Below, one piece after another: positions 1 through 7,766 of a DNA stretch of 64,000 nucleotides. The notes under the pieces were generated by a model. The model was given only the letters and a program-made list of their open reading frames with translations. It was not told where the DNA came from and searched no databases. Within the stretch, counting starts at the first letter, position 1. Every line of letters starts with the position of its first letter. This stretch comes from Chryseobacterium aahli (GTDB lineage: Bacteria > Bacteroidota > Bacteroidia > Flavobacteriales > Weeksellaceae). The position numbers and the translations under genes were made by a program. The DNA lies in the NCBI RefSeq assembly GCF_022699665.1, contig NZ_JALDNB010000009.1, positions 62,001 through 126,000 on the forward strand, given 5' to 3'.

Positions 1-165
1 CCTTTCGTTGAAGCTTTCCTTACCAAAGGACTTAAAAGCATACAAATGAAATGGTTTTTGAAGTACAAAAAATGGGTGACCATTATCCCAAGGGATTCTT
101 TCAAATATTTAGAATACAAAATCTACAATTCGAAAAAAGAAGAATTAAGCGGATATTCTAATTAG
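1..165 (+). CDS. C-terminal end of an unknown protein (cut by window edge)
   Basis: An open frame runs from base 1 to a TAG stop and encodes the last 54 residues of a protein whose start lies outside the window. The piece is basic and aromatic (KWFLKYKKW) and ends in SGYSN. I do not recognise a family from this fragment. A strong hairpin terminator follows 15 bases after the stop, which supports it being a real gene end. Confidence 0.6.
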   Translation, partial: PFVEAFLTKGLKSIQMKWFLKYKKWVTIIPRDSFKYLEYKIYNSKKEELSGYSN

Positions 166-179
166 AAAAACACAAAAGG

Positions 180-206
180 CCTTCAGAATTTTCTGAAGGT
201 TTTTTT
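180..206 (+). terminator. Rho-independent terminator of the first gene
   Basis: CCTTCAGAA and TTCTGAAGG form a 9-bp perfect stem followed by a run of seven T on the plus strand. Confidence 0.85.
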
Positions 207-536
207 ATTTTCTTATTCTCAAAATACAATTTTAAAAATTTTGAATACCATAGTCACCAAATGTAAATGACTAATGACTTCTTAAATATAAAATAAATCC
301 CTACCTGAATAAAAAAAACAGCTAAATTATACCGTTAAGCATTATCAGTAAAGGGATTAACAACTTCATTAAAAAGCAAAAATTAAAATAATTCACAATT
401 AATAGATTTTATAATTTTAAAATTGCGAAAAAAATAAAATAACATCACTTATATTACATTATTCAGTAAAAATTTACGTTTATACACCAAAAACATATGG
501 TTTTTTCGTATATTTATATACTGAAAACTAAGACCG
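207..536. other. AT-rich intergenic region upstream of the LuxR regulator
   Basis: No gene, tRNA or clear hairpin was seen in this 330-base stretch. It must hold the promoter of the regulator at 537, but no good TAnnTTTG box with suitable spacing was found. An ACCGT pentamer at 331-335 matches pentamers upstream of csgA and csgB; this may be chance. Confidence 0.5.
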
Positions 537-1184
537 ATGAAACCTAATTTAACTATTTTTGATGAGCCTCTCTTGTACACGGAAGGTCTATCTAAACTCC
601 TTGTGCAAAACAAAATTTTTAGTTCTATAGAAATTTTTAATACTTCCGAAGGTTTATACAATCACGTTAAAGACAATCCACCGGAATATCTCATGATCAG
701 CTCAAATATTTTGATGTTAAGTGATCTTTATCATTGCATTGATAATGTGATATCACAAAACAATAATATCAAAATCATGGTGATAGGAAATTCTTACGAT
801 GTCATCGTGATCAGAAAACTTTTTAACAAAGGCATCAAAAGTTATCTTGATAAGAACAGCAGCTATGACGAATTTATAAAATCTGTGAACGCTCTGAGCT
901 CAAACGAAATTTACGTTTGTGAATATGCAAAGAAAATGATGATTAACTTCATCAGCAACGAACAGGAAAAGCAAAGCCCAAGCATAAAAGAACCACTAAC
1001 AAGACGAGAGCTTGAAATTCTTAAGCTAATTTGTGATGGTCACAGCAGTAAAGATATTGGCGGGCAACTTTTTATCAGCATCAATACTGTGGAAACTCAT
1101 CGAAAAAGAATCTTAATGAAATTGAACGTAAAAAACTCTGTAGGTGTAGTAAAATATGCACTTGAAAATAATATCTTCAGCTAA
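537..1184 (+). CDS. LuxR/FixJ-type regulator with atypical receiver, candidate curli regulator
   Basis: This 215-residue protein has a receiver-like domain (about 1-120) and a LuxR-type helix-turn-helix (about 150-215: LTRREL, then SINTVETHRKRI). The acidic pair is D9-E10, but the position of the phospho-acceptor Asp reads YLMIS, so Ser55 stands where Asp should be. Normal phosphorelay control is therefore unlikely. It converges on the curli operon, with only a shared terminator between them, and no kinase gene is adjacent. E. coli CsgD is also a LuxR-family protein with an unusual receiver. I infer a CsgD-like role from this position and domain layout; that role is not proven by the sequence. 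Confidence 0.8.
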   Translation: MKPNLTIFDEPLLYTEGLSKLLVQNKIFSSIEIFNTSEGLYNHVKDNPPEYLMISSNILMLSDLYHCIDNVISQNNNIKIMVIGNSYDVIVIRKLFNKGIKSYLDKNSSYDEFIKSVNALSSNEIYVCEYAKKMMINFISNEQEKQSPSIKEPLTRRELEILKLICDGHSSKDIGGQLFISINTVETHRKRILMKLNVKNSVGVVKYALENNIFS

Positions 1185-1206
1185 TTCAAAATATTTAGAC
1201 GAAAAA

Positions 1207-1238
1207 AAATCAAAACCCATTAAGGTTTTGATTTTTTT
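1207..1238. terminator. Bidirectional terminator between regulator and curli operon
   Basis: AAATCAAAACC and GGTTTTGATTT pair over 11 bp with a 6-nt loop. T runs lie on both strands, so it can end both the regulator transcript and the minus-strand curli transcript. Confidence 0.85.
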
Positions 1239-1262
1239 GTTTCATCAAGTATCTATAAGCCT

Positions 1263-2768
1263 CTATTCATAATCCGCCATCTCACCGTTTGTAAATAATA
1301 CCGCACGGGTAAAATCAATCATTAAATTATTTAAATCAATTACCACAATATTTTTCTGAGAAATATTGTCATTTGAAGTATTCATTAATATTATTTGAGA
1401 ATTATTGGGTGAGAATCTAGGATCCAAATCATTTGTCCCAAGAGGTCTGTCACTCTCTACCGTAACATCTACAACCGAACTGTTTGCCAGATTATAAATA
1501 AAAACATGAGAATCTAACTGTCTGTAATTGGCATCCTGATATCCTGAAACATCATGCGTGTAGAGTAGTTTTTGTCCGTCCACAGAAAAATTAAGTCCGC
1601 CGGTCGCACCCGTGAGAGCTGAAAAAATATTTTGCAAAACATTCCCAAGCATATCGATAATAAAAATTTTGGTATTGTAACCGCTAAAGTTATTGGTCTT
1701 TATTGCAATTTTGCTGTTGTCATAGCTCCAATCTGCTTCTGAAATCAGGCTTCCATCAGGAGTTGTGTAAATAAGCTGCTGCCCGGTACCATCTTTATTA
1801 ATTCTATATAATTTATCAAAATTTGAATAAATAAATGCGCTGCCACTTGTATTCCAAGAAAAATCTAATTCATCCTGATTAAAACCTGCAACCGGAATTT
1901 GGGTCACTTTAAAAAGATTGCTTCCATCAGGATTGACGGTGAAAATATGACTTCCGCCTGCATCGTTTCTTAAAAATGCAACAAGCCCGGCATTATTGTT
2001 TTTTCTAGGTCTCCAGCTGTTGCTTGCTGAGCTTGTCAGTTGAAAACTATTTCCCTGACTATCGCTGGACAGGATGACAAAGTTCCCATTTTGCTTACGC
2101 ACATAATGATAACGGTTTGCAGGAGTTGCATTGGTAGTAAATTTGAAAACAGGACTTAAAACATCCGGATGAATACCGTCTGAAACAGAAACCTGCCAAA
2201 AATAACTTACTCCAAATTGCAAATTAGACAAAGTATAAGTCTTTACCTTCAGATCATTCACCTCAATAACATTGGTATTGATATTATTTTTAACCGTAAG
2301 TTTATACGTAAGACTGTCTGTTTTATCAGGATCAGTAGCGTTCCAACTAAGTTGTACCGTCAGGGGCTGATTTTCAGCATTATCAATCGGGCTTAATAAT
2401 ACCGGTGCTGTAGGCGGAGAATTGAGAGATTCATCATCATCCATTTCAAAAACAACAGTAACGATCTGGTTCTCACTCTGAATATTTACCGCTTGAAAAT
2501 TAACGACATAACCCGTAAGTTCAGCTTTTATAGAATAATTGCCTTTCGGAATGTCTTTAATTTCAAACATCCCATCTTTATCACTAAATACAGTTTGCGT
2601 ACTTGGTGTGGTGAAAATTTTCGCATTTGCAATAGCTACATTTGTACCTTTCTTTACTACTTTGCCTTTAAGCACACCCTTTTGGCTCTGCTCTACCAAG
2701 TCTTCACTGCATGAAGCCAACGTGAAAAGCAAAATCAGTATTGAGAATATTTTGATATATGTTTTCAT
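1263..2768 (-). CDS. Curli-operon lipoprotein with beta-propeller (TolB-like) domain
   Basis: The 501-residue protein starts with a signal peptide ending in a lipobox (LASC, Cys20), so it is probably an outer-membrane or surface lipoprotein. Three regions follow: a carboxypeptidase-regulatory-like beta-sandwich (about 33-115, KGKVVKKGTN), a fibronectin-III-like domain (about 118-213, with PPTAPVLLSP), and a C-terminal region of WD40/TolB-like repeats (phrases such as NPDGSNLF, NKDGTGQQL, SYDNSKIAI and SPNNSQIIL). It begins 11 nt after csgG and is the last gene of the operon. Curli systems of Enterobacteria have no such protein. I infer a role at the secretion pore or in holding fibres at the surface; the exact function is unknown. 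Confidence 0.75.
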   Translation of the reverse strand: MKTYIKIFSILILLFTLASCSEDLVEQSQKGVLKGKVVKKGTNVAIANAKIFTTPSTQTVFSDKDGMFEIKDIPKGNYSIKAELTGYVVNFQAVNIQSENQIVTVVFEMDDDESLNSPPTAPVLLSPIDNAENQPLTVQLSWNATDPDKTDSLTYKLTVKNNINTNVIEVNDLKVKTYTLSNLQFGVSYFWQVSVSDGIHPDVLSPVFKFTTNATPANRYHYVRKQNGNFVILSSDSQGNSFQLTSSASNSWRPRKNNNAGLVAFLRNDAGGSHIFTVNPDGSNLFKVTQIPVAGFNQDELDFSWNTSGSAFIYSNFDKLYRINKDGTGQQLIYTTPDGSLISEADWSYDNSKIAIKTNNFSGYNTKIFIIDMLGNVLQNIFSALTGATGGLNFSVDGQKLLYTHDVSGYQDANYRQLDSHVFIYNLANSSVVDVTVESDRPLGTNDLDPRFSPNNSQIILMNTSNDNISQKNIVVIDLNNLMIDFTRAVLFTNGEMADYE

Positions 2769-2779
2769 AATTTACGTTT

Positions 2780-4144
2780 TTATTTTTTTCCGATATAAAA
2801 ATTAATGCCTAAAGCAAATCTCAAATTTTGATCTTTTCTTTGGCCATTGACAAAACCGTCCCAATCATCTGTGAATCCCAAATCATATTGAGAAGAAAGT
2901 CTTAAACCCAAATTTTTCTGAACAAGATATTCTAGACCGCCACCAAACTGACCTTTATATCTTGTTTTGTCGGTAGAAAACATTGAACCTAAACCTGCAT
3001 ACACATAAGGTGAAAGCTTGAATTTCGGAATAATAAGATACTCAAGATTAAGCTCTGCCCCTACATATGTTTTTGAGATTATATTTTCATTTTCGAGTGT
3101 AAAAACATTGGCGTTGGCTTCAAGATTAAAATTATCTGCAAAAAAATATTTAATTCCTAGCTTACCTCCGATTGTAGTTTTAGGATTTACATAATCGCCT
3201 CTTACTTTGTTTGCTTCAATCTGTCCGAAAATTGAAACGTTCTGCCTGTCATTTGTAGGATATTTGTTCCCAACAAGTCTATTGTTGCTGATTTTCTGCT
3301 CTGCATTATATTCATCAACTACTTGCTGATATTTTGCAGGGACATCAACCGCCTTTCCCCAGATATTATCTCTTACACCTTCTACAATCAGAGATTTTAC
3401 AGCTTTTTCGATAGCATCTGTAACTGCCATTTGGATGGGTTCATTTTGGGTCACCCCAACCTCAGCTTCCAACAGCCTTTCTGTATCAACATATTTAAAG
3501 AAACTTCCGTTGATGCTTGTAGAGAGAATTGTTTTTGAAACATAAACAGTTTTTAGAATTTCACCATTTAAAGTAGAAACAGCTCTCAGATAAATCGTGA
3601 TTCTGTCTTGTCTGTATTGTGTAGAGGCACCAATACCGAAATATCTTGCGCCAATACCACCGGTCATAATATTACTGTCATAAGAGATCACACCACCCTC
3701 TAAAAGAGTTCCTGCATACAACAACGGTGGCAAAGCCTGGCTGTTTTTATCTACATCTTTAAGGTACTCCTGACGGGTTGATCTGATGATCTGTCTTTCG
3801 TTAAGAAGATTAGCAATATTTTCTCTTTCAATGGGTGTAAACCATCTGCTGTCTTCTAATGCTTTGATGAGGATAGTTGTAGTACCCTGAGGAACCGCTG
3901 TACTCCAGTTATTTCCGTTTTCTGACGGCTTGTATTGGCCAGTCTGATCACGGAATTTATAAACGCCTATAACAATTTTTTCTTTTGGCAAAGGTAAGTT
4001 GCGAAGTTCTGTGGTGTAAGGGGTAATCTCTCCCATCATAGATTTTTCTTTCTCTGCGGGAAGTCCAAGAATGGAAGTGCAGCCTTGCATAACATACAAA
4101 AGCACAATGCCAAATACGATTCTGAATTTCGTATAGATTCTCAT
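2780..4144 (-). CDS. csgG: CsgG, curli secretion pore lipoprotein with extra C-terminal barrel domain
   Basis: Residues about 40-262 fit the CsgG family: a signal peptide and lipid-attached Cys22 (QGCTS), then FRDQTGQYK, the segment RENIANLLNERQ and the amphipathic strands around SYDSNIMTGG and YRQDRITIYLR that build the membrane channel. In E. coli CsgG (277 residues) nine copies form the outer-membrane curli pore. This protein is 454 residues. After a linker (263-300) it carries about 150 residues of alternating beta strands (GQIEANKV, KLGIKYFF, PYVYAGLGS, ending NFYIGKK) like a small outer-membrane beta-barrel. The family call is firm; the barrel is inferred from the strand pattern. It lies 31 nt after csgF. 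Confidence 0.9.
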   Translation of the reverse strand: MRIYTKFRIVFGIVLLYVMQGCTSILGLPAEKEKSMMGEITPYTTELRNLPLPKEKIVIGVYKFRDQTGQYKPSENGNNWSTAVPQGTTTILIKALEDSRWFTPIERENIANLLNERQIIRSTRQEYLKDVDKNSQALPPLLYAGTLLEGGVISYDSNIMTGGIGARYFGIGASTQYRQDRITIYLRAVSTLNGEILKTVYVSKTILSTSINGSFFKYVDTERLLEAEVGVTQNEPIQMAVTDAIEKAVKSLIVEGVRDNIWGKAVDVPAKYQQVVDEYNAEQKISNNRLVGNKYPTNDRQNVSIFGQIEANKVRGDYVNPKTTIGGKLGIKYFFADNFNLEANANVFTLENENIISKTYVGAELNLEYLIIPKFKLSPYVYAGLGSMFSTDKTRYKGQFGGGLEYLVQKNLGLRLSSQYDLGFTDDWDGFVNGQRKDQNLRFALGINFYIGKK

Positions 4145-4175
4145 GGTAAGGTTTTTAGTTTTAGTTTTTTAAAAA

Positions 4176-4583
4176 TTATTTTGGAACCACAATCTCAGAT
4201 TGCTCACCGGTATTGGTGTCCAAAATACTGATCATCATGCCTTGAGCGGTATTCGTAATCTGAAGATACAATGACCCAAACATATAATTTCCTGCCTGCA
4301 CGCCTCCGGAGCCAAACTGATCCTGAAATAATTTTCTTGATAACTCACTCAAAACCTGACGGTTTAAGCTATCTGTGAAATTACTCAGAGAACCTGAGTT
4401 TCCGGTAAGGCTGTTGCTTAATTTATCATCAAACTGATTCTGAGCACTCGCTGAGCTCAGCAACCATTGATAATTGAATGTATCGCCGCCAAAGGCAGGA
4501 TTAATCGGTTTGTATACCAGCTGTTGAGATTTTGCCAGAAAAAATCCTGATAAAAAAATCATTGCTGTAAAAAAAGTTTTCAT
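4176..4583 (-). CDS. csgF: CsgF, curli assembly factor at the secretion pore
   Basis: This 135-residue secreted protein has a signal peptide ending FLAKSQ and then the CsgF hallmark LVYKPINPAFGGDTFN followed by SSASAQNQF. In the known E. coli system the N-terminal part of CsgF inserts into the CsgG channel and its C-terminal part couples secretion to nucleation by CsgB. Length and order (between csgE and csgG) match the family. The start codon ATG follows csgE by 12 nt. Confidence 0.9.
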   Translation of the reverse strand: MKTFFTAMIFLSGFFLAKSQQLVYKPINPAFGGDTFNYQWLLSSASAQNQFDDKLSNSLTGNSGSLSNFTDSLNRQVLSELSRKLFQDQFGSGGVQAGNYMFGSLYLQITNTAQGMMISILDTNTGEQSEIVVPK

Positions 4584-4595
4584 GGTAGTTAGTTT

Positions 4596-5327
4596 TTAGT
4601 AGATGAATTCGTTTTTAATGAGATTCTTCCGGGCGTTATAGTCTTTTATGTACCTCAAAGTATAATCTAACTGTTCCCTCAGATAATCTTCATTGGGATT
4701 GGTCATAAAGCTATAGACGAGTTTATCATCAACCTGTATATTGATTTGTCCGCTTGTTCCTCTGGCTGGCAGTTCGGTAATAGTAATTGCAGAATTGCTC
4801 TTGTCAGGAATTTGACTGTACTGAATATAAAATAAATCGTAAAAGTCTCTTCCTACTTTGCTTTTTGTCTCGTCAATCGTCAATCCGCTCAATTCAAAAG
4901 CTTCTTCTTTTTCAACAACACTTACTGATTTCTTAAAAAAATCCTGATTGATTTCCAGGCTGTCTTTTGCCAAAAGTTTTTGTGTCTGCTCGTCTCGAAT
5001 GTATAGGAAAGCTTTTATGGCATCTCGCTGCTCAAGATTTACACTCATTTCAGATAAGGCTTTGCTCTCATTAGGATTGATAGAAAATTTTCCGCTCTGT
5101 TTATTGTTGGAAAGATTTCCGCTGGCTCCTTTTTTAATTGAAATCAAAAGGTAATTCAGTTCCTGATAGGTAGAAGTGTTATTGGTAACTAATGCTTTAA
5201 TTTTCAGCTGCTTTTCTACGACATCTTTCTCTATTTTTGCGACAATCTTTTTGTCATCCTGCCCAAAAGTGAAAATCGACAAGAACACAAAAAGAAAGCT
5301 GTAAGATATAAAGATGAAATTTTTCAT
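4596..5327 (-). CDS. csgE: CsgE-type curli adaptor fused to a CsgH/CsgC-like domain
   Basis: The protein has 243 residues, against about 130 for E. coli CsgE. After a signal peptide (1-22), residues 28-126 resemble the CsgC/CsgH fold, with a RxG/QSGKF-like core (SGNLSNNKQSGKFSINPNE) and regular beta strands. Residues 143-235 match CsgE (GLTIDETKSKVGRDFYDLFY, then TITELPARGTSGQINI and a helical end). CsgE caps the CsgG pore from the periplasm and delivers subunits; CsgC/CsgH block premature amyloid formation. The fusion would place both functions in one chain. The CsgE part is confident; the CsgH likeness is by motif only. It starts 9 nt after csgB. Confidence 0.82.
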   Translation of the reverse strand: MKNFIFISYSFLFVFLSIFTFGQDDKKIVAKIEKDVVEKQLKIKALVTNNTSTYQELNYLLISIKKGASGNLSNNKQSGKFSINPNESKALSEMSVNLEQRDAIKAFLYIRDEQTQKLLAKDSLEINQDFFKKSVSVVEKEEAFELSGLTIDETKSKVGRDFYDLFYIQYSQIPDKSNSAITITELPARGTSGQINIQVDDKLVYSFMTNPNEDYLREQLDYTLRYIKDYNARKNLIKNEFIY

Positions 5328-5336
5328 AGCAGAAGT

Positions 5337-5750
5337 TTAATAATTTCGCATAAAAACCGTCAAATTCTCGCCTTTTACATTCAGATGCATGCCTTCAGAG
5401 ACACTGTTACTTCCTGCAATATCAACCATATTGTTATTGCCTTGGGTTGTGATTGCTGTTTTTGCTTCTTTTGAATAAAATGCATTATTAAAATAAATAC
5501 TGTTTTGATCACCAAATTGCTGCACAACAATATTAGTTTTGGCATTTATATTTAAATCTGCAGTATTTGAATTCCCAACTTGTGCAACTTGCGAAATGGA
5601 AGATGCAGATAAAGATTGGTCTGCATTCTGTAAATTAATCATATCAACTGCAGTCTGGCTGTTGATACGATTCCAGTCTATTTGCTGCGACTTCGCCAAC
5701 ATTGTTGAGAGAAGCGCCAGGGTAATAAATATTTTCTCAAAGGTTTTCAT
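5337..5750 (-). CDS. csgB: CsgB-like minor curlin (nucleator)
   Basis: This 137-residue protein has a signal peptide ending AKSQ and four to five curlin-like strands (QVGNSNTADLN, QFGDQNSIYFN, TQGNNNMVDIA). These are fewer and less regular than in the neighbouring giant curlin. Its size and its place at the head of csgE-F-G fit the minor subunit that nucleates fibres in known systems. It shares the WNRINSQTAVDMINLQNADQ stretch type of N-terminus rather than starting with repeats. It is separated from csgA by 250 bases holding a terminator, so it may also have its own promoter. Confidence 0.75.
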   Translation of the reverse strand: MKTFEKIFITLALLSTMLAKSQQIDWNRINSQTAVDMINLQNADQSLSASSISQVAQVGNSNTADLNINAKTNIVVQQFGDQNSIYFNNAFYSKEAKTAITTQGNNNMVDIAGSNSVSEGMHLNVKGENLTVFMRNY

Positions 5751-5871
5751 TTTTATTTTTTTTAAAGGTACTTGAATACAGTGCTTTACAAAACACGTGA
5801 AACGGTTACTTATAGAAAATCACGGTTTATGGTTACCCGATTCCGTATTTATACGCTAAACTATTTTAGCC

Positions 5872-5901
5872 AAAAAAAGGAGAAACCTAAGTCTCTCCTT
5901 T
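5872..5901 (-). terminator. Terminator between csgA and csgB
   Basis: AAAGGAGA (5876-5883) pairs with TCTCCTTT (5894-5901); on the minus strand the stem is followed by seven T. It lies about 100 bases after the csgA stop and before csgB, so it should hold back transcription into the assembly genes while allowing high csgA levels. Confidence 0.8.
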
Positions 5902-6000
5902 ACAGTATTAATATGAATGAAATTAATTTGCCTTTTTGATTACGTATAGAAAATTAAATTCTTAACACATTCATTTTAAGTAAAAGAAACTATTGTCTGC

Positions 6001-7515
6001 TTATTGATTAACTACAACAGTATTTGCATTACCAACTTGGTTTGAAATATGATAGTTTCCGTTAGTCATTTGGTTTACAGTAACTGCATTGGTATTACCA
6101 TTTTGAGTAATATATGATTCGTTACTATTTGCATTAAGTGCTCCTGAACCTTGATTGATAGTAGCTGTGTTGCTATTACCCATTTGGTAGCCTTCAGAGA
6201 TATTACTGTTACCATATTGGTTAGTAACCAAAAGGTTGCTGTTTCCACCAGATTGCTCTCCGATAGATTCGTTATCATTACCTCTTTGGAACATATCAAT
6301 AGTGTTTCTAGTTGCAATGCTGCTTGCTGTTCCGCCTTGGTCAGCACTTGCATAGTTTCTATTTCCTATTTGGTCTATCTCAGTTCTGTTATAATTATTT
6401 ACTTGAGTAACATATGCTTCGTTATCATTACCATTTTGGTCAGATTCCATAGAGTTACGGTCACCTGTTTGAGTACCTTCAGCAATGTTTCTCAATCCTG
6501 TTTGGAACTGTCCGGCTTCGTTATAGCTTCCGATTTGTTCTAAATCAGCATTGTTGTTTCTATTGTTTTGGCTTTGCATTGCTCCGTTGTAAATTCCTCC
6601 GGATTGTTTTGCAGACACAATGTTACTGTTACCTGTTTGATTTTGAGTATTCCAAGAAGAACCTCCTGTTTGTAAAGAAGTAGCACGGTTAAAGTTTCCG
6701 TTTTGAGTTTGTTGTGCAGTATTGTCATTACCAGACTGAGTAGATGAAGCGTTGTTCAAATTTCCGTCTTGATTTTGAGTTGATTTTTGACGAGATCCTG
6801 TTTGTACAGCCGATGCAACATTGAAGTTACCATCCTGATCTTGTAAAACCTTGTGGCCATCACCAGATTGATTAGAAGATGCTGTGTTTAAATATCCATC
6901 CTGCACTTGATCAAGATCATTTAAATATCCAACCTGAGAAGCTGTAGCTGCATTCAGGCTACCTTCCTGCATTTGATTAATATCATTGGCAGAGCTATAA
7001 ACACCTGTTGGACGAGTATATCCTACCTGACTTTGAGAAGCAGTAGCCGAGTTAAAATTACCATCCTGATTCTGAAGGATTTTTGATCTTACATCTCCAC
7101 CACCTTGTGTAGAAGTAGCTGTATTAAAAGTACCGTCTTGATTTTGAGTAATTTTAGACCCATAAGTAAATTGCTGTGTCGCAGTAGTTCTGTTTGCCAG
7201 ACCTGTTTGATCCTGAACAACCTCAACTCCTCCGGCAGAAAATCCCTGACCTTGTGATACTGTTGCCTGATTTAATGTTCCATCTTGTGTACTTTGTGCT
7301 TTATTACGCGCACTATTACTTCTTTGGCTTACATTTACGCTATTATTGTTACCTGTCTGCACAGTCTTATTCTCGTTTCCAAAAGTCTGCAAACTTGTTT
7401 GTGAAACCGTTGCAGAATTATTGTTTCCAGTTTGTGTTACATCATTATCACTGTTTTGTGCTAAAGCGAAGCTTGCTGATAAAATAACAAAGGCTCCTGT
7501 TACTAATTTTTTCAT
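6001..7515 (-). CDS. csgA: CsgA-like major curlin with about 21 repeats
   Basis: A 19-residue signal peptide (ending FALAQ) is followed by repeats of the curlin type Q-x-G-x-x-N-x-A-x-x-x-Q, for example QDGNFNSATASQ and QNGNTNAVTVNQ. I count about 21 such units at roughly 22-residue spacing, against five in E. coli CsgA. The protein is 504 residues and very rich in Gln, Asn, Gly, Ser and Thr. It should be secreted unfolded through CsgG and polymerise into surface amyloid. It is the first gene of the locus and has its own promoter and downstream terminator, as expected for the main structural subunit. Confidence 0.88.
   Translation of the reverse strand: MKKLVTGAFVILSASFALAQNSDNDVTQTGNNNSATVSQTSLQTFGNENKTVQTGNNNSVNVSQRSNSARNKAQSTQDGTLNQATVSQGQGFSAGGVEVVQDQTGLANRTTATQQFTYGSKITQNQDGTFNTATSTQGGGDVRSKILQNQDGNFNSATASQSQVGYTRPTGVYSSANDINQMQEGSLNAATASQVGYLNDLDQVQDGYLNTASSNQSGDGHKVLQDQDGNFNVASAVQTGSRQKSTQNQDGNLNNASSTQSGNDNTAQQTQNGNFNRATSLQTGGSSWNTQNQTGNSNIVSAKQSGGIYNGAMQSQNNRNNNADLEQIGSYNEAGQFQTGLRNIAEGTQTGDRNSMESDQNGNDNEAYVTQVNNYNRTEIDQIGNRNYASADQGGTASSIATRNTIDMFQRGNDNESIGEQSGGNSNLLVTNQYGNSNISEGYQMGNSNTATINQGSGALNANSNESYITQNGNTNAVTVNQMTNGNYHISNQVGNANTVVVNQ
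6004..7455 (-). repeat. In-frame curlin repeat array
   Basis: The csgA coding sequence is a degenerate tandem array of about 66-base units, each encoding one strand-loop-strand curlin unit. Units differ in sequence (QDG, QTG, QNG, QIG variants), so copy number is unlikely to change by simple slippage. Confidence 0.7.
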
Positions 7516-7542
7516 GGTAAGAAATTTTATTGGTTAGTGATA

Positions 7543-7550
7543 CAAATTTA
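7543..7550 (-). promoter_or_regulatory. csgA promoter -7 box
   Basis: TAAATTTG on the minus strand fits TAnnTTTG and ends 27 nt before the csgA ATG. No TTG -33 element is seen at the expected distance, which would fit a promoter that needs an activator. Confidence 0.6.
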
Positions 7551-7754
7551 GAGCTATCACAACCTGAAAAATACCACCGTAAAAGGGTAAATTTATAATA
7601 TCATTGGATACAGTTTGAATCGTAACCGTTTTCAGTTTAAGATAGTCATTAGTAATAGGTAGTTGAGAACTACGTAAAAATACGGTAGAGAAATTGAAAG
7701 AAAAATTATGGTTAATTAACATCAACAAGTATTCCTTTTTATAAGATATATTAG

Positions 7755-7762
7755 TAATTTTG
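7755..7762 (+). promoter_or_regulatory. -7 box placed 4 nt before the NUDIX start codon
   Basis: TAATTTTG fits TAnnTTTG. Transcription would begin at or next to the ATG, giving a leaderless mRNA. No -33 TTG is visible. Confidence 0.5.
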
Positions 7763-7766
7763 AGAT

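Noticed and set aside
6151..6543. Long open frames antisense to or out of frame with csgA
   Set aside because: They come from the repeat structure of csgA; codon use and composition fit the curlin frame, and no start signals were seen.
5801..7630. Shared 9-mer AACGGTTAC upstream of csgA and csgB
   Set aside because: The copies are in opposite orientation at different distances from the genes, so it was kept only as part of the pentamer observation.
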